Source of the DNA: Bacillota bacterium
GTDB lineage: Bacteria; Bacillota; Negativicutes; Sporomusales; UBA7701
Direction of reading: 5' to 3'
Length of the DNA: 64,000 nucleotides
Assembly (NCBI GenBank): GCA_023415775.1
Contig: JAEZJM010000031.1
Span: 33,511-97,510 of the forward strand
Below, in pieces: positions 1-8,428 of the stretch. The first letter of the stretch is position 1. Each line of letters starts with the position of its first letter. Both the position numbers and the translations under genes were made by a program. The notes under the pieces were generated by a model. That model made no database searches, had not been told where the DNA came from, and worked only from the letters and a program-made list of their open reading frames with translations.

Positions 1-50
1 AGGGCGGCGATGGCGGCGAAGACGATTATCGGCAGAAGGGATTTTTTCAT
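1..50 (-). CDS. N-terminus of an exported protein (partial)
   Basis: Reading leftwards from an ATG at 50, the first 16 codons give MKKSLLPIIVFAAIAA, a lysine-rich start followed by a hydrophobic stretch, the beginning of a signal peptide or membrane anchor. A GGAGGG ribosome site lies about 6 bases upstream on the minus strand. The gene leaves the window at position 1, so the mature protein and its function cannot be seen. It is divergent from the histidine cluster. Confidence 0.6.
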   Translation of the reverse strand, partial: MKKSLLPIIVFAAIAA

Positions 51-241
51 GGAAACCCTCCATATGCTAAACCGCGGCTGCGGGCGCCGCTAATGACAGT
101 TTATACTGCAGCCGGCTTTTTTTGCAAGTAGGATGTATAAGCGTTTTCACAAATTAAAGAATAAAAGAAGTGAAGCAGGAACGGGGCTAGGAAAGGCCGA
201 ATAATTAGGAAACGGATGCGGAGGGTAAAGGAGTTGTTTTT

Positions 242-547
242 ATGCCGGTAAATCCGAGGCTGAAAGATCCCCTCAACGATCAGCTTTTCGCCGGGGTGCT
301 TCTTCTTCAAACAGAGGAGGAGTGCTACCAGTTTTTCGAGGATATCTGCACAATCGGCGAACTGAAGGCGATGGCCCAGCGCCTTGAGGTGGCCCGGATG
401 CTCAAGCACGGTCGCACCTACGACGATATCGTCGCGAGGACGGGGGCGAGTACGGCCACGATCAGCCGGGTCAAACGCTGCCTTTATTATGGCGCGGATG
501 GTTACAAAACGATTATTGCACGCCTGGATGGTGAAGAGACGAAATGA
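242..547 (+). CDS. TrpR-like YerC/YecD family DNA-binding protein
   Basis: A 101-residue protein of the TrpR-related YerC/YecD family, presumed DNA-binding. The helix-turn-helix lies around residues 55-80 (YDDIVARTGASTATISRVKR), followed by the family's usual short tail. The start is set by AAAGGAG at 227-233, 8 bases before the ATG. Its stop overlaps the hisZ start by four bases (ATGA), so the two are translationally coupled. In other Firmicutes this family is often found near his or trp genes, which makes a regulator of the his genes likely, but the ligand and operator are unknown. No operator was identified here. Confidence 0.85.
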   Translation: MPVNPRLKDPLNDQLFAGVLLLQTEEECYQFFEDICTIGELKAMAQRLEVARMLKHGRTYDDIVARTGASTATISRVKRCLYYGADGYKTIIARLDGEETK

Positions 548-1746
548 GCAAAAGCCCGTTTTTACCCCAGATTCCCTATGGGACCAAAGATTTTCTCCCC
601 CGCGACGCAAGGCGCAAGCGGGCGGCCGAGAACGCCCTGGCCGGCCTGTTCGCCCGCTGGGGGTATGACGAGGTCGTGACGCCGACCTTCGAATACCTGG
701 AGACGCTGACTGTAGGCGTCAGCGGCGATCTTGTCCAAAGCCTGTTCAAGTTCTTCGACAAGAATAACGCCATCCTTGCCCTGCGGCCGGATATGACCAC
801 GCCGATCGCCAGGGTGGCGGCGACCCGTTTCCGCGAGAGCGTCCCGCCGCTGCGCCTTTTTTACCTGACGAATGTTTTCCGCCAGGAACAGGCTCAGGCC
901 GGACGGCAATGCGAGTTCTACCAGGCCGGAGTGGAGTTGCTGGGAGCGGGCGGGCCGGCGGCCGACGCCGAGGTGGTGGCCCTGGCGGTCGCCGCTCTGC
1001 TGGAGGCCGGGTTGACGAATTTTCAGGTCGGTCTCGGCCAGGTCCAGTTCATTAACGGCGTGATGGCGGAAAGCGGCCTGACGGCCACCGAGCAGCAACG
1101 GGTCAAGCAATGCATGGTCAGTCGCGATCTTGTCGGCCTGGGGGAGATACTGGCCGGCAGTTCGCTGAGTAACGACGCCCAGCGGCTCATCCGCGAGATA
1201 CCGCTGCTGCACGGCGGCGACAAGGTGGTAAACGAGGCCTACCGGCTGGTGGGCAACGATACCAGCCGGGCCGCGCTCGACAATCTGGCCGACATCCGCC
1301 GCCTTCTTGCCGGCTACGGCGTGGAGCGCTATGTAACGTTCGATCTCGGCCTTATCCGCGATTTCGATTATTATACCGGCATGGTTTTCGAAGGCTATAC
1401 GCCGGGCCTGGGCTTCCCGCTGTGCGGCGGCGGGCGCTACGACAATATGGTGGCCGCTTTCGGAGTGGATTGTCCCGCTACCGGTTTCGCCATGGGGATC
1501 GAAAGAATCCTGCTGGCGCTGGAGCGGCAGGGAATCACGCCGCCGGAAGCAGTGCGCGACGCGTACGTGGCCTGGGGGGGAGGGGCGCTGGCAGCCGCCA
1601 TCGCCGAAGCCGACCGCCTGCGCCGCGAGGGACGCACGGTGGAGATGGCCCTGGAGGCTTGTTCGCGTTCAGAGGCGGAAGCGGCGCAGGCGGCCAAGGG
1701 CTATGCAAGGCTGATGTACTTCGACGGCAATGTGGCGCCGGGTTAA
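544..1746 (+). CDS. hisZ: ATP phosphoribosyltransferase regulatory subunit HisZ
   Basis: A 400-residue HisRS paralogue. Class II synthetase core motifs remain: motif 2 as FYLTNVFRQEQ with the following Arg, and motif 3 as GFAMGIERILLAL. At about 400 residues it is shorter than a true HisRS and its C-terminal part is divergent. HisZ has no tRNA charging activity and assembles with short-form HisG to give active, histidine-inhibited ATP phosphoribosyltransferase. The presence of a 220-residue HisG at 3404 confirms the assignment over hisS. It starts inside the stop of the TrpR-like gene and overlaps the HD-domain gene at its end. Confidence 0.93.
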   Translation: MSKSPFLPQIPYGTKDFLPRDARRKRAAENALAGLFARWGYDEVVTPTFEYLETLTVGVSGDLVQSLFKFFDKNNAILALRPDMTTPIARVAATRFRESVPPLRLFYLTNVFRQEQAQAGRQCEFYQAGVELLGAGGPAADAEVVALAVAALLEAGLTNFQVGLGQVQFINGVMAESGLTATEQQRVKQCMVSRDLVGLGEILAGSSLSNDAQRLIREIPLLHGGDKVVNEAYRLVGNDTSRAALDNLADIRRLLAGYGVERYVTFDLGLIRDFDYYTGMVFEGYTPGLGFPLCGGGRYDNMVAAFGVDCPATGFAMGIERILLALERQGITPPEAVRDAYVAWGGGALAAAIAEADRLRREGRTVEMALEACSRSEAEAAQAAKGYARLMYFDGNVAPG

Positions 1747-2257
1747 ACAGGTTTTCGCCGCGCTGACCGCCAAAGTGACGGCGGCTGACCGTGAGTTTGT
1801 CGCCTCGTGGCTCACGCCCGTCGAACGGGCGCTGTTCTTCGCGATGAACCTGCCAGATCAGTGCCACGCCATCCGGGTCGCGCATACCGCTCGCTGCCTC
1901 GCCGCCGGGCGGAACGACGTCGATGCCGGTCTGCTGACGCGGTGCGCCCTCCTTCATGACGTCGGCAAGGTCAAGGGAGATGTAAGCACGTTCGATAAGA
2001 CATTCGCCGTCCTTGCGCACCGGTTTGTTCCCGGAAGGGCCGAAGGCTGGGGGCGGCCGGGCCGTGGCGGCAGGGTCGCAAACCTTCGCCACGCCCTCCA
2101 TGTATATTTCCGCCACCCGGAGCGGAGCGCGGCCCTGCTGGCGGACATTGGCACCGACGAGCGGCTGATCGCGATAATTCGCCGTCATCATTGGCCACGG
2201 TCGTCCGGCGAGCCGCCGGAACTGACGATATTGCGCGAAGCGGACGATTTGCATTGA
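1730..2257 (+). CDS. HD-domain phosphohydrolase
   Basis: A 175-residue HD-superfamily protein with the first metal-binding His near residue 47, the HD signature LLHDVGK at about residues 73-79, and further His residues in the C-terminal half (RHALHVYFRH, IRRHHW). The family hydrolyses phosphate esters or phosphodiesters using metal ions. The substrate is not evident. It overlaps the hisZ end by 17 bases and is followed directly by a terminator, so it is the last gene of the TrpR-like/hisZ transcript. No histidinol-phosphate phosphatase is visible elsewhere in the his cluster, which raises but does not prove a role here. The ATG at 1730 lacks a strong ribosome site and coupling is likely. Confidence 0.8.
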   Translation: MWRRVKQVFAALTAKVTAADREFVASWLTPVERALFFAMNLPDQCHAIRVAHTARCLAAGRNDVDAGLLTRCALLHDVGKVKGDVSTFDKTFAVLAHRFVPGRAEGWGRPGRGGRVANLRHALHVYFRHPERSAALLADIGTDERLIAIIRRHHWPRSSGEPPELTILREADDLH

Positions 2258-2290
2258 AAAGGGCCAAAAGGAATAATCCTTTTGGCCCTT
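2257..2290. terminator. Bidirectional intrinsic terminator
   Basis: A perfect 12-base-pair stem (GGGCCAAAAGGA at 2261-2272, complement at 2277-2288) with an ATAA loop. A-runs on the left and T-rich sequence on the right let it serve both the HD gene (+) and the dehydrogenase gene (-), which converge here. Confidence 0.85.
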
Positions 2291-2306
2291 GAAACATTAT
2301 AGTTAA

Positions 2307-3257
2307 TCAGTAGCCTTTCGTCTTGTCGATGATATTGAACATCTCTCTGTTCTGGGTGTAGCGAACGAGGTTGTCAGCGAACAGCTTGACGGCCCGATCG
2401 AGGTAGTAGGGCGATATGGCCGCGAGGTGCGGGGTGACGATGACGTTGTCCATCGCCCACAGCGGGCTGTCGGCCGGCAGCGGTTCGTTCTCGAACACGT
2501 CTAGGCCGGCGCCTTTTATTACGCCGAGCTGCAGGGCGATCGCCAGATCGGCCTCGCGGACGACGGCGCCGCGGGCGATGTTGAAGAAATAGGCGGTGGG
2601 TTTCATGGCCCGGAATTCTTCGAGGGTGAACAGGCCGGCCGTCTTGTCTGTCAAGGGTACTGCTGAGACTACGAAGTCGGAGACGCCAAGCATCTCATGG
2701 AGCTGTTCGGGCTTATAGAGTTTGTCGACGAAGATCTCGGTCGTCATCTCCTGCTTGGTGGCGACGACTTCCATGCCCAGTCCTTTTGCTTTTTTGGCGA
2801 TTTCGCGGCCGATACTGCCGAGGCCGACGATGCCGATGGTCTTTTCGTGGATTTCTTCCGTGGGCACTCTGTCCCATTTGACGGCCTGCTGCTGGCGGAT
2901 GAGCAGGTTGAGGCCGCGGGTAAAGGCCAGCATCATCGCGAAGACGTGTTCGGACACCGGGATGCCGTGAATGCCTTTGGAGTTGGTGAGGATGGTGTCG
3001 CTGGTCTGGATCTCCGGAAAGGTCAGGTTTTCCACCCCGGCGCTGAGGGCGTGGACCCATTTCAGGCGGGGCGCGGCCAGGTAAAGGGGACGGATGTCCG
3101 TCCAGCCCCAGGCGACCAGGATATCGGTAGCGGCAATGTGTTCACCGGCATGCTCAAGGTCGGTTACGGTCACGGTGATGCCTGGCATCACGGCGGTGAT
3201 GGCGTCCTTGTGGCGGTCGGCCAGGTTGTTGAGGACGAGAATGTTGAGCGCGCTCAT
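2307..3257 (-). CDS. D-2-hydroxyacid dehydrogenase
   Basis: A 316-residue NAD(P)-dependent D-isomer-specific 2-hydroxyacid dehydrogenase. The Rossmann motif GLGSIGREIA sits around residue 145. The catalytic Arg (ARGAVV), Glu (FENEPLP) and His (TPHLA) of the family are all present. It probably reduces a 2-keto acid or hydroxypyruvate-like substrate, but specificity cannot be read from sequence. AAGGGGG precedes the ATG. It lies on the opposite strand, between hisZ-HD and hisG, and so splits the histidine genes into two transcripts. Codon use looks like that of its neighbours. Confidence 0.88.
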   Translation of the reverse strand: MSALNILVLNNLADRHKDAITAVMPGITVTVTDLEHAGEHIAATDILVAWGWTDIRPLYLAAPRLKWVHALSAGVENLTFPEIQTSDTILTNSKGIHGIPVSEHVFAMMLAFTRGLNLLIRQQQAVKWDRVPTEEIHEKTIGIVGLGSIGREIAKKAKGLGMEVVATKQEMTTEIFVDKLYKPEQLHEMLGVSDFVVSAVPLTDKTAGLFTLEEFRAMKPTAYFFNIARGAVVREADLAIALQLGVIKGAGLDVFENEPLPADSPLWAMDNVIVTPHLAAISPYYLDRAVKLFADNLVRYTQNREMFNIIDKTKGY

Positions 3258-3329
3258 GCTGAGCCCCCTTACGAGGATTATTATCTGTCAAATACTTCTA
3301 CACATACGTAAAAATTCCTACATGAGGGG

Positions 3330-3359
3330 TTGACGCATTAATCGCCCTAATGATATCAT
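3330..3359 (+). promoter_or_regulatory. Promoter of the hisG operon
   Basis: TTGACG (3330-3335) and TATCAT (3354-3359) are separated by 18 bases, a good sigma-A type match about 45 bases upstream of hisG. No T-box or attenuator hairpin is seen between it and the gene. Confidence 0.7.
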
Positions 3360-3403
3360 ATTACCATATTAATGCTTTAAATAATTAAAGTGGGGGTGCG
3401 CTG

Positions 3404-4066
3404 ATGACTTCCAGTGATATGGATTACCTGACGATCGCCCTGCCGAAGGGGAAACTGTTTGCGCCGGCCGCCAGGATGCTGGCCGCCGCCGGCTACACCG
3501 CCGACGGGCTGAGCGAGGATTCCCGGCGGCTGGTTATCGCCAACGAGGCGCAAAAGATCAGGTTCGTCATCACAAAGACGGCTGACCTTCCCACGTACGT
3601 GGAGTATGGCGCCGCCGACGTCGGCATAATCGGCAAGGACGTGCTCGCGGAAGAGAACAAGAATGTTTACGAGCTCCTCGACCTCAAGTTCGGGCTTTGC
3701 CGCATGGTGGTGGCCGTGCCCGAGGCGCTGCGCCAGGAGAAGTTGACCGACTATGCCCATATGCGGGTCGCGACCAAATACCCCAACACGGCCGAACGGT
3801 TTTTCCGCGACGCTGGCATCCAGATGGAGATAATTAAGCTCGGCGGCTCGATCGAGCTTGCCCCGATCGTCGGGCTGGCGGAGATGATCGTCGACCTGGT
3901 GGAAACCGGTCGCACCCTCAAGGAGAACAAGCTCGCCGAGGTTGCGCAGATTAATCAGGCGACCGCCAGGTTCATCGCCAACCGGGTGAGTTTCAAGATG
4001 AAATTCGACCGCATTAACCGGTTGACCGAGGATCTCAGGCGGCTGGCCGAAAGCGAGAACAGATGA
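3404..4066 (+). CDS. hisG: ATP phosphoribosyltransferase catalytic subunit (short form)
   Basis: A 220-residue HisG that catalyses the first step of histidine synthesis, ATP plus PRPP to phosphoribosyl-ATP. It has the N-terminal IALPKGKL motif and the PRPP-binding segment near residues 155-170. It lacks the C-terminal ACT-like regulatory domain of the roughly 300-residue long form, so it needs HisZ (544-1746). An in-frame ATG at 3419 is an alternative start; 3404 is kept because a G-rich ribosome site lies before it. The stop overlaps the hisD start. Confidence 0.95.
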   Translation: MTSSDMDYLTIALPKGKLFAPAARMLAAAGYTADGLSEDSRRLVIANEAQKIRFVITKTADLPTYVEYGAADVGIIGKDVLAEENKNVYELLDLKFGLCRMVVAVPEALRQEKLTDYAHMRVATKYPNTAERFFRDAGIQMEIIKLGGSIELAPIVGLAEMIVDLVETGRTLKENKLAEVAQINQATARFIANRVSFKMKFDRINRLTEDLRRLAESENR

Positions 4067-5433
4067 TGAAAATAATCGACGCCCGCAATAAGTCTTTGGA
4101 AGAGATAAGGCCGTTGCTTGTGAAGCGGCCTTTTGACGCCGTGGAACTAGGCGAGGGCGCGCGCGCCCGGGTGAGGGCGATGTTCGGCCGCGAACTGACG
4201 GCGGCTGAGGTGGTGGCGAGGATAATCGCCGATGTCCGCGATGAAGGCGACGCTGCTTTGCTGCGTTATACCGAGCTGACTGACGGCCCGCGGCTGACGC
4301 CCGCCACGATGGTCGTGAGCGCGGCTGAATTTGCCGCCGCCAGAGAGGCGGTGGAACCGGCGGTGATGGCGTCGCTTATGAAGGCGATCGCCAATGTCCG
4401 CAGATACCATGCCGAAAGGGTGCCGAAGTCTTGGCTGACCGAGCGGGAGCATGGGGCGAAGCTAGGGCAGAGGTGCCTGCCGCTCGAACGGGTGGGTGTG
4501 TATGTTCCCGGCGGGACGGCTGCTTATCCTTCGTCGGTGATTATGAATATCGTGCCGGCGGTTGTGGCCGGGGTTGATGAGATTATCATGGCCGTTCCGC
4601 CGGCGCGGGACGGCAGCGTTAATCCGTATGTGCTGGCCGCCGCCGAGGCGGCCGGGGTGACGACGGTAATCAAGGCGGGCGGCGCCCAGGCGATTGCCGC
4701 CCTGGCGTTCGGCACCGCCACCGTGCCCAAGGTGGACAAGATTACCGGACCGGGCAACATTTTCGTCACCTTGGCGAAAAAGGCGGTGTATGGTTACTGC
4801 GACATTGATATGCTTGCCGGCCCCAGCGAAATCCTCATCGTCGCCGACGGCGGCGCCGATCCGGACTATGTAGCCGCCGATTTGCTCAGTCAGGCCGAGC
4901 ACGATGTGCTCGCGGCGAGCATATTGATCACCGACAGTCCCGCTCTGGCGGCGGCGGTCGAGCAGGAGACGGCCCGCCAGCTCGCCGCCCTGCCGCGGTC
5001 GGGCATCGCTGGCGAGGCGCTGGCGCGCAACGGGCTGATTATCATCACCGGCGATATCGACGCCGCGATGGAGCTTGCCAACATCGCCGCCCCCGAGCAC
5101 CTGGAGATTCTGACCGCCGATCCGTTCGCCCTGCTGCCGGCGGTAAGGCACGCCGGCGCCGTGTTCCTCGGGCCGTATTCGCCCGAGCCGCTGGGCGATT
5201 ATCTGGCCGGCCCCAATCATGTGCTGCCGACCGGCGGCACGGCCAGATTCTACTCGGTGTTGTCGGTCGAGACGTTTATGAAAAGAACGAGCGTTATCGC
5301 TTACACCGAGGCGGCCCTGAGCGCGGCGGGCGAGGACGTCATCCGCCTGGCGACCGCCGAAGGGCTGGAGGCGCACGCCAACGCGGTACGGATAAGGAGG
5401 CGTAAAGATGTGGCAGATTCGTCCCGGACTTGA
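4063..5433 (+). CDS. hisD: Histidinol dehydrogenase
   Basis: A 456-residue zinc-dependent, NAD-linked enzyme that oxidises histidinol to histidine in two steps. Family signatures visible are YVPGGTAAYPSSV, KAGGAQAIAALA, GPGNIFVTLAKK, AGPSEILI and the metal/catalytic SQAEHD, with EHLE further on. An in-frame ATG follows directly at 4066. It overlaps hisG by 4 bases and hisC by 26 bases, so it sits in the middle of a tightly coupled operon. Confidence 0.96.
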   Translation: MMKIIDARNKSLEEIRPLLVKRPFDAVELGEGARARVRAMFGRELTAAEVVARIIADVRDEGDAALLRYTELTDGPRLTPATMVVSAAEFAAAREAVEPAVMASLMKAIANVRRYHAERVPKSWLTEREHGAKLGQRCLPLERVGVYVPGGTAAYPSSVIMNIVPAVVAGVDEIIMAVPPARDGSVNPYVLAAAEAAGVTTVIKAGGAQAIAALAFGTATVPKVDKITGPGNIFVTLAKKAVYGYCDIDMLAGPSEILIVADGGADPDYVAADLLSQAEHDVLAASILITDSPALAAAVEQETARQLAALPRSGIAGEALARNGLIIITGDIDAAMELANIAAPEHLEILTADPFALLPAVRHAGAVFLGPYSPEPLGDYLAGPNHVLPTGGTARFYSVLSVETFMKRTSVIAYTEAALSAAGEDVIRLATAEGLEAHANAVRIRRRKDVADSSRT

Positions 5434-6469
5434 CAGCATTAAATCGTACTATGTTCCCGATATCGCCTGGCCGGTCAAGCTGGACGCCAACGAACGGGCC
5501 GAGGCGCTGCCGCCGGCGGTGCAGGCCGGGATAGCCGAACGTCTTGTGGCAATTGCGGGCAACCGTTACCCCGAAATCGGCCAGCACAGCCTCAAAAAGG
5601 CGCTGGCAGTCGGGCTGGGGCTCGACCCGGAAAACATAGCCCTCGGCAACGGCTCCAGCGAGGTGCTGGCGGCCATCTGCCGGGTTTTTGGCGGCGTGGG
5701 GCGGAAAATCGTTTATCCTCACCCGTCGTTCTCGATGTACAAGATATATTGCCGGTTGGCCGACAGTGAACCGTTGACGGTAGAGCTCGACGCCGGGTTC
5801 GCGCTCGCGCCTGAGAAGGTTTTCACCACCGCCCTGCAGGAGCAGGCGGGCCTGATCATCCTCTGCAATCCCAACAATCCCACCGGCGGCGAGATGTCCC
5901 CGGAGGCGGTGGAGTACATCGTGGCCGGCGCCCGCTGCCCGGTGGTGGTGGATGAGGCTTACGGCGAATTCGCCAGGCAGTCGGCCTTGCCGCTCCTCGG
6001 CAAGTATCCCAACCTGATCGTCGCCCGCACTTTTTCGAAAGCTTACGGTCTGGCCGCCGCACGAGTTGGCTACGCCGCGGCGAGCAAGGAGATAATCGCC
6101 GCCATCGGCAAGGTGCTGCTGCCTTATCACATAAACGCATTTTCTCTGGCAGCCGCCGAGACCGCCTGGGAGATGAGGGACGAGTTCGCGCCCGGCATCG
6201 CCCGGACAGTGGCCGAACGGGAGCGGGTGGCAGCGAAGCTCCGTGAAATGTCCGCCGTCGAGGTATTCCCGTCGGCGACCAACTTCCTGCTCTTTAGGAG
6301 CAGCCGTGCCAAGGAACTGGCCGAATACCTCACCACTCAGGGTATAGGAGTGCGGGATTTTAGCGCGGCGCCTGCTCTGGTCGGCTGCCTAAGGGTCACG
6401 GTCGGGACCGCGGCCGAGAACGACGCTTTTTTGGCAGCTACCGGAAAATTCATCCGAGGCGAGGTGTAG
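5408..6469 (+). CDS. hisC: Histidinol-phosphate aminotransferase
   Basis: A 353-residue fold-type I PLP aminotransferase that converts imidazole acetol phosphate and glutamate to histidinol phosphate. The PLP lysine lies in FSKAYGLAAARVGY (about residue 210), with NPNNPTGG and the VVDEAYGEF aspartate upstream. The start is fixed by AAGGAGG placed inside the 3' end of hisD, giving a 26-base overlap. The product would need a histidinol-phosphate phosphatase that is not obvious in this window. Confidence 0.94.
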   Translation: MWQIRPGLDSIKSYYVPDIAWPVKLDANERAEALPPAVQAGIAERLVAIAGNRYPEIGQHSLKKALAVGLGLDPENIALGNGSSEVLAAICRVFGGVGRKIVYPHPSFSMYKIYCRLADSEPLTVELDAGFALAPEKVFTTALQEQAGLIILCNPNNPTGGEMSPEAVEYIVAGARCPVVVDEAYGEFARQSALPLLGKYPNLIVARTFSKAYGLAAARVGYAAASKEIIAAIGKVLLPYHINAFSLAAAETAWEMRDEFAPGIARTVAERERVAAKLREMSAVEVFPSATNFLLFRSSRAKELAEYLTTQGIGVRDFSAAPALVGCLRVTVGTAAENDAFLAATGKFIRGEV

Positions 6470-6471
6470 AT

Positions 6472-7059
6472 ATGAAACGTGTCGGCAGTGTCGACCGCAA
6501 GACAACGGAGACGGATATCAAGCTGACCGTGGGACTGGACGGCTCCGGGCAGGCAGAGGTCGCCACCGGGGTGGGCTTTTTCGATCACATGCTGGTGCTG
6601 TTCGCCAGGCACGGTTTGTTCGACCTTGACGCCAGGGTAAACGGCGATCTTCACGTCGATGCCCATCACACGGTGGAGGATACCGGCATCGTCCTCGGTC
6701 AGGCGCTCGCCAGGGCGCTGGGCGACAAGAGGGGTATCCGCCGCTACGGCACGGCCTTCGTGCCGATGGACGAGGCGCTGGCGATGGTGTCCCTCGATGT
6801 GAGCGGCCGGCCCTTTCTCCAGTACGATGTGGAGGCTCCGGCCTGCGTTATCGGCAGCTACGCCGGCGAGCTCACCGAGGAGTTCCTGCGGGCGCTGGCG
6901 GTAAACGCCGGGCTGACCATCCATGTGCGCCTCATGGCAGGCAGGAACGCCCACCATATCCATGAGGCGATTTTCAAGGCTCTCGGCCGGGCGCTCGACG
7001 AGGCGACGCGCGTCGACGAGCGCATCGTCGGCGTAATGTCGAGCAAAGGGGTATTGTAG
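6472..7059 (+). CDS. hisB: Imidazoleglycerol-phosphate dehydratase
   Basis: A 195-residue monofunctional HisB, a manganese enzyme dehydrating imidazole glycerol phosphate. Metal-binding repeats are FFDHML near residue 40 and DAHHTVEDTGIVLG near 62, with NAHHIHEAIFKALGRAL near 160. The N-terminal phosphatase domain found in the bifunctional enterobacterial protein is absent. It starts 2 bases after hisC and ends on the first base of hisH. Confidence 0.96.
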   Translation: MKRVGSVDRKTTETDIKLTVGLDGSGQAEVATGVGFFDHMLVLFARHGLFDLDARVNGDLHVDAHHTVEDTGIVLGQALARALGDKRGIRRYGTAFVPMDEALAMVSLDVSGRPFLQYDVEAPACVIGSYAGELTEEFLRALAVNAGLTIHVRLMAGRNAHHIHEAIFKALGRALDEATRVDERIVGVMSSKGVL

Positions 7060-7676
7060 TGAGTAACGTGATCGCGATTATCGATTACGGGGTAGGCAAT
7101 CTGTACAGCGTGGAGAAGGCTTTCACGCGCCTGGGCGCGGCTGCGGTCGTGACAAGCGATCCTGCGGCGATAATGGGCGCCGCTAAGGTGGTGCTGCCCG
7201 GCGTGGGCGCTTTTGGCGACTGCATGAGCAATCTGGCGGAATACGGCCTTGCCGGCACCGTCCGCGCGGTGGCGGCCAAGGGCACGCCGCTGCTCGGCAT
7301 CTGCGTGGGGCTCCAAATTCTTTTTGACGGCAGCGAAGAGGACCCGGGCGTGCCGGGGCTGGGGATTTTTCCCGGCATGGTGTGCCGGTTGGTCGCCCCC
7401 GGCCTGAAGGTGCCGCATATGGGCTGGAACAGCCTGGGGTTTAGCGGGGCGAGTCCGTTGTTCGCCGGTTTGCCGGAAAACCCCTACGTTTATTTTGTGC
7501 ACAGCTACCACGCCGTGCCGGACGACCCCGCCCTGGTAACGGCCTGGACGGAGTACGGCGGCAGGGTGACGGCGGCCGTGGGCCGGGGAAATGTGCACGC
7601 CGTCCAGTTTCACCCCGAGAAGTCCGGTGACGCCGGTCTGAAAATACTGGCCAATTTTAAGGAGCTTGCCTTATGA
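7059..7676 (+). CDS. hisH: Imidazole glycerol phosphate synthase, glutaminase subunit
   Basis: A 205-residue class I glutamine amidotransferase that feeds ammonia to HisF. It has the DYGVGNLYSVEKA start, the nucleophile Cys in LLGICVGLQ (about residue 83) and the His/Glu pair in AVQFHPEKSG. The start is GTG at 7059, sharing one base with the hisB stop. The end overlaps hisA by four bases. Confidence 0.95.
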   Translation: MSNVIAIIDYGVGNLYSVEKAFTRLGAAAVVTSDPAAIMGAAKVVLPGVGAFGDCMSNLAEYGLAGTVRAVAAKGTPLLGICVGLQILFDGSEEDPGVPGLGIFPGMVCRLVAPGLKVPHMGWNSLGFSGASPLFAGLPENPYVYFVHSYHAVPDDPALVTAWTEYGGRVTAAVGRGNVHAVQFHPEKSGDAGLKILANFKELAL

Positions 7677-8428
7677 TAATATTTCCCGCGATCGATATCC
7701 GCGGCGGCAAATGCGTGCGCCTCACCGAGGGGCGGTTCGACGCCGAGACGGTTTACGCCGACGATCCTGCGGACATGGCGCTGCGCTGGGCGGCCGAGGG
7801 GGCGGAGTATCTCCATGTCGTCGATCTCGACGGCGCTCTTGCCGGTCAGCCGGTAAATATGGCGGTCGTCAAGCGGATCGCCGCGACGGTGAACCTCCCT
7901 ATACAGCTGGGCGGCGGCATCCGCACCCTCGCCGCTGTCGACGCCGCGCTAGCGGCCGGCGTGGCGCGGGTCATCCTCGGCTCGGTGGCCGTAAAGCAGC
8001 CGGCGCTGGTGAAGGAAGCCTGCGCCGCTTACGGCGATCGCGTTGTTGTCGGCATCGACGCCAAAGACGGCGTCGTGGCCGTGGAGGGGTGGGGCGTGAG
8101 CGGCGGCGTGGGGGCGGAGGAACTTGCCGCCCGCATGGCGGCCGCCGGGGTGGCCCGCATCATTTACACCGATATTTCCCGCGACGGTACCCTCACCGGC
8201 GTCAACGTGTCCGCCACCAGCTCCCTCGCCAGGGCGGCGGGCGTGCCGGTCATCGCCTCCGGCGGGGTGAGCAGTCTGGCCGATGTAGCCGCGGTAAGGG
8301 CGGCGGAGGCCGACGGGGTGGAAGGGGTCATCATCGGCAAAGCCCTTTACACCGGCGCGGTCAGCCTGCCGGCGGCGCTGAAAGCGGCCCGTGGGGAGGA
8401 GGGCGCAGCGTGTACACGAAACGGATAA
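7673..8428 (+). CDS. hisA: ProFAR isomerase HisA
   Basis: A 251-residue beta-alpha barrel that isomerises ProFAR to PRFAR. The catalytic Asp lies in FPAIDIRGGKCVRL at residue 7, and the phosphate-binding loops are LGGGIRT and ASGGVSS. The second acid Asp is in IYTDISRDGT. It starts by a four-base overlap with hisH and runs 19 bases into hisF. Confidence 0.95.
   Translation: MIIFPAIDIRGGKCVRLTEGRFDAETVYADDPADMALRWAAEGAEYLHVVDLDGALAGQPVNMAVVKRIAATVNLPIQLGGGIRTLAAVDAALAAGVARVILGSVAVKQPALVKEACAAYGDRVVVGIDAKDGVVAVEGWGVSGGVGAEELAARMAAAGVARIIYTDISRDGTLTGVNVSATSSLARAAGVPVIASGGVSSLADVAAVRAAEADGVEGVIIGKALYTGAVSLPAALKAARGEEGAACTRNG

Noticed and set aside
75..123. Hairpin CGGCTGC/GCAGCCG followed by seven T's before the TrpR-like gene
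   Set aside because: The stem is seven pairs with a 26-base loop, and no plus-strand gene or promoter is seen upstream of it, so I do not call a terminator or attenuator.
544..1746. Histidyl-tRNA synthetase as product of the hisZ gene
   Set aside because: The length (400 residues), the divergent C-terminal part and the short HisG partner in the same cluster indicate HisZ.
2307..3257. D-2-hydroxyacid dehydrogenase as a mobile-element insertion in the his cluster
   Set aside because: No flanking inverted or direct repeats, transposase or change in base composition was seen.
3285..3290. Minus-strand TTGACA before the dehydrogenase gene
   Set aside because: Transcription from it would start at or after the ribosome site, so it cannot be the -35 for this gene.
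7666..8409. Open frame extending hisF upstream by about 248 codons
   Set aside because: It is Arg/Gly-rich shadow sequence of hisA in another frame. A GTG at 8410 with a strong ribosome site gives a normal-length HisF.
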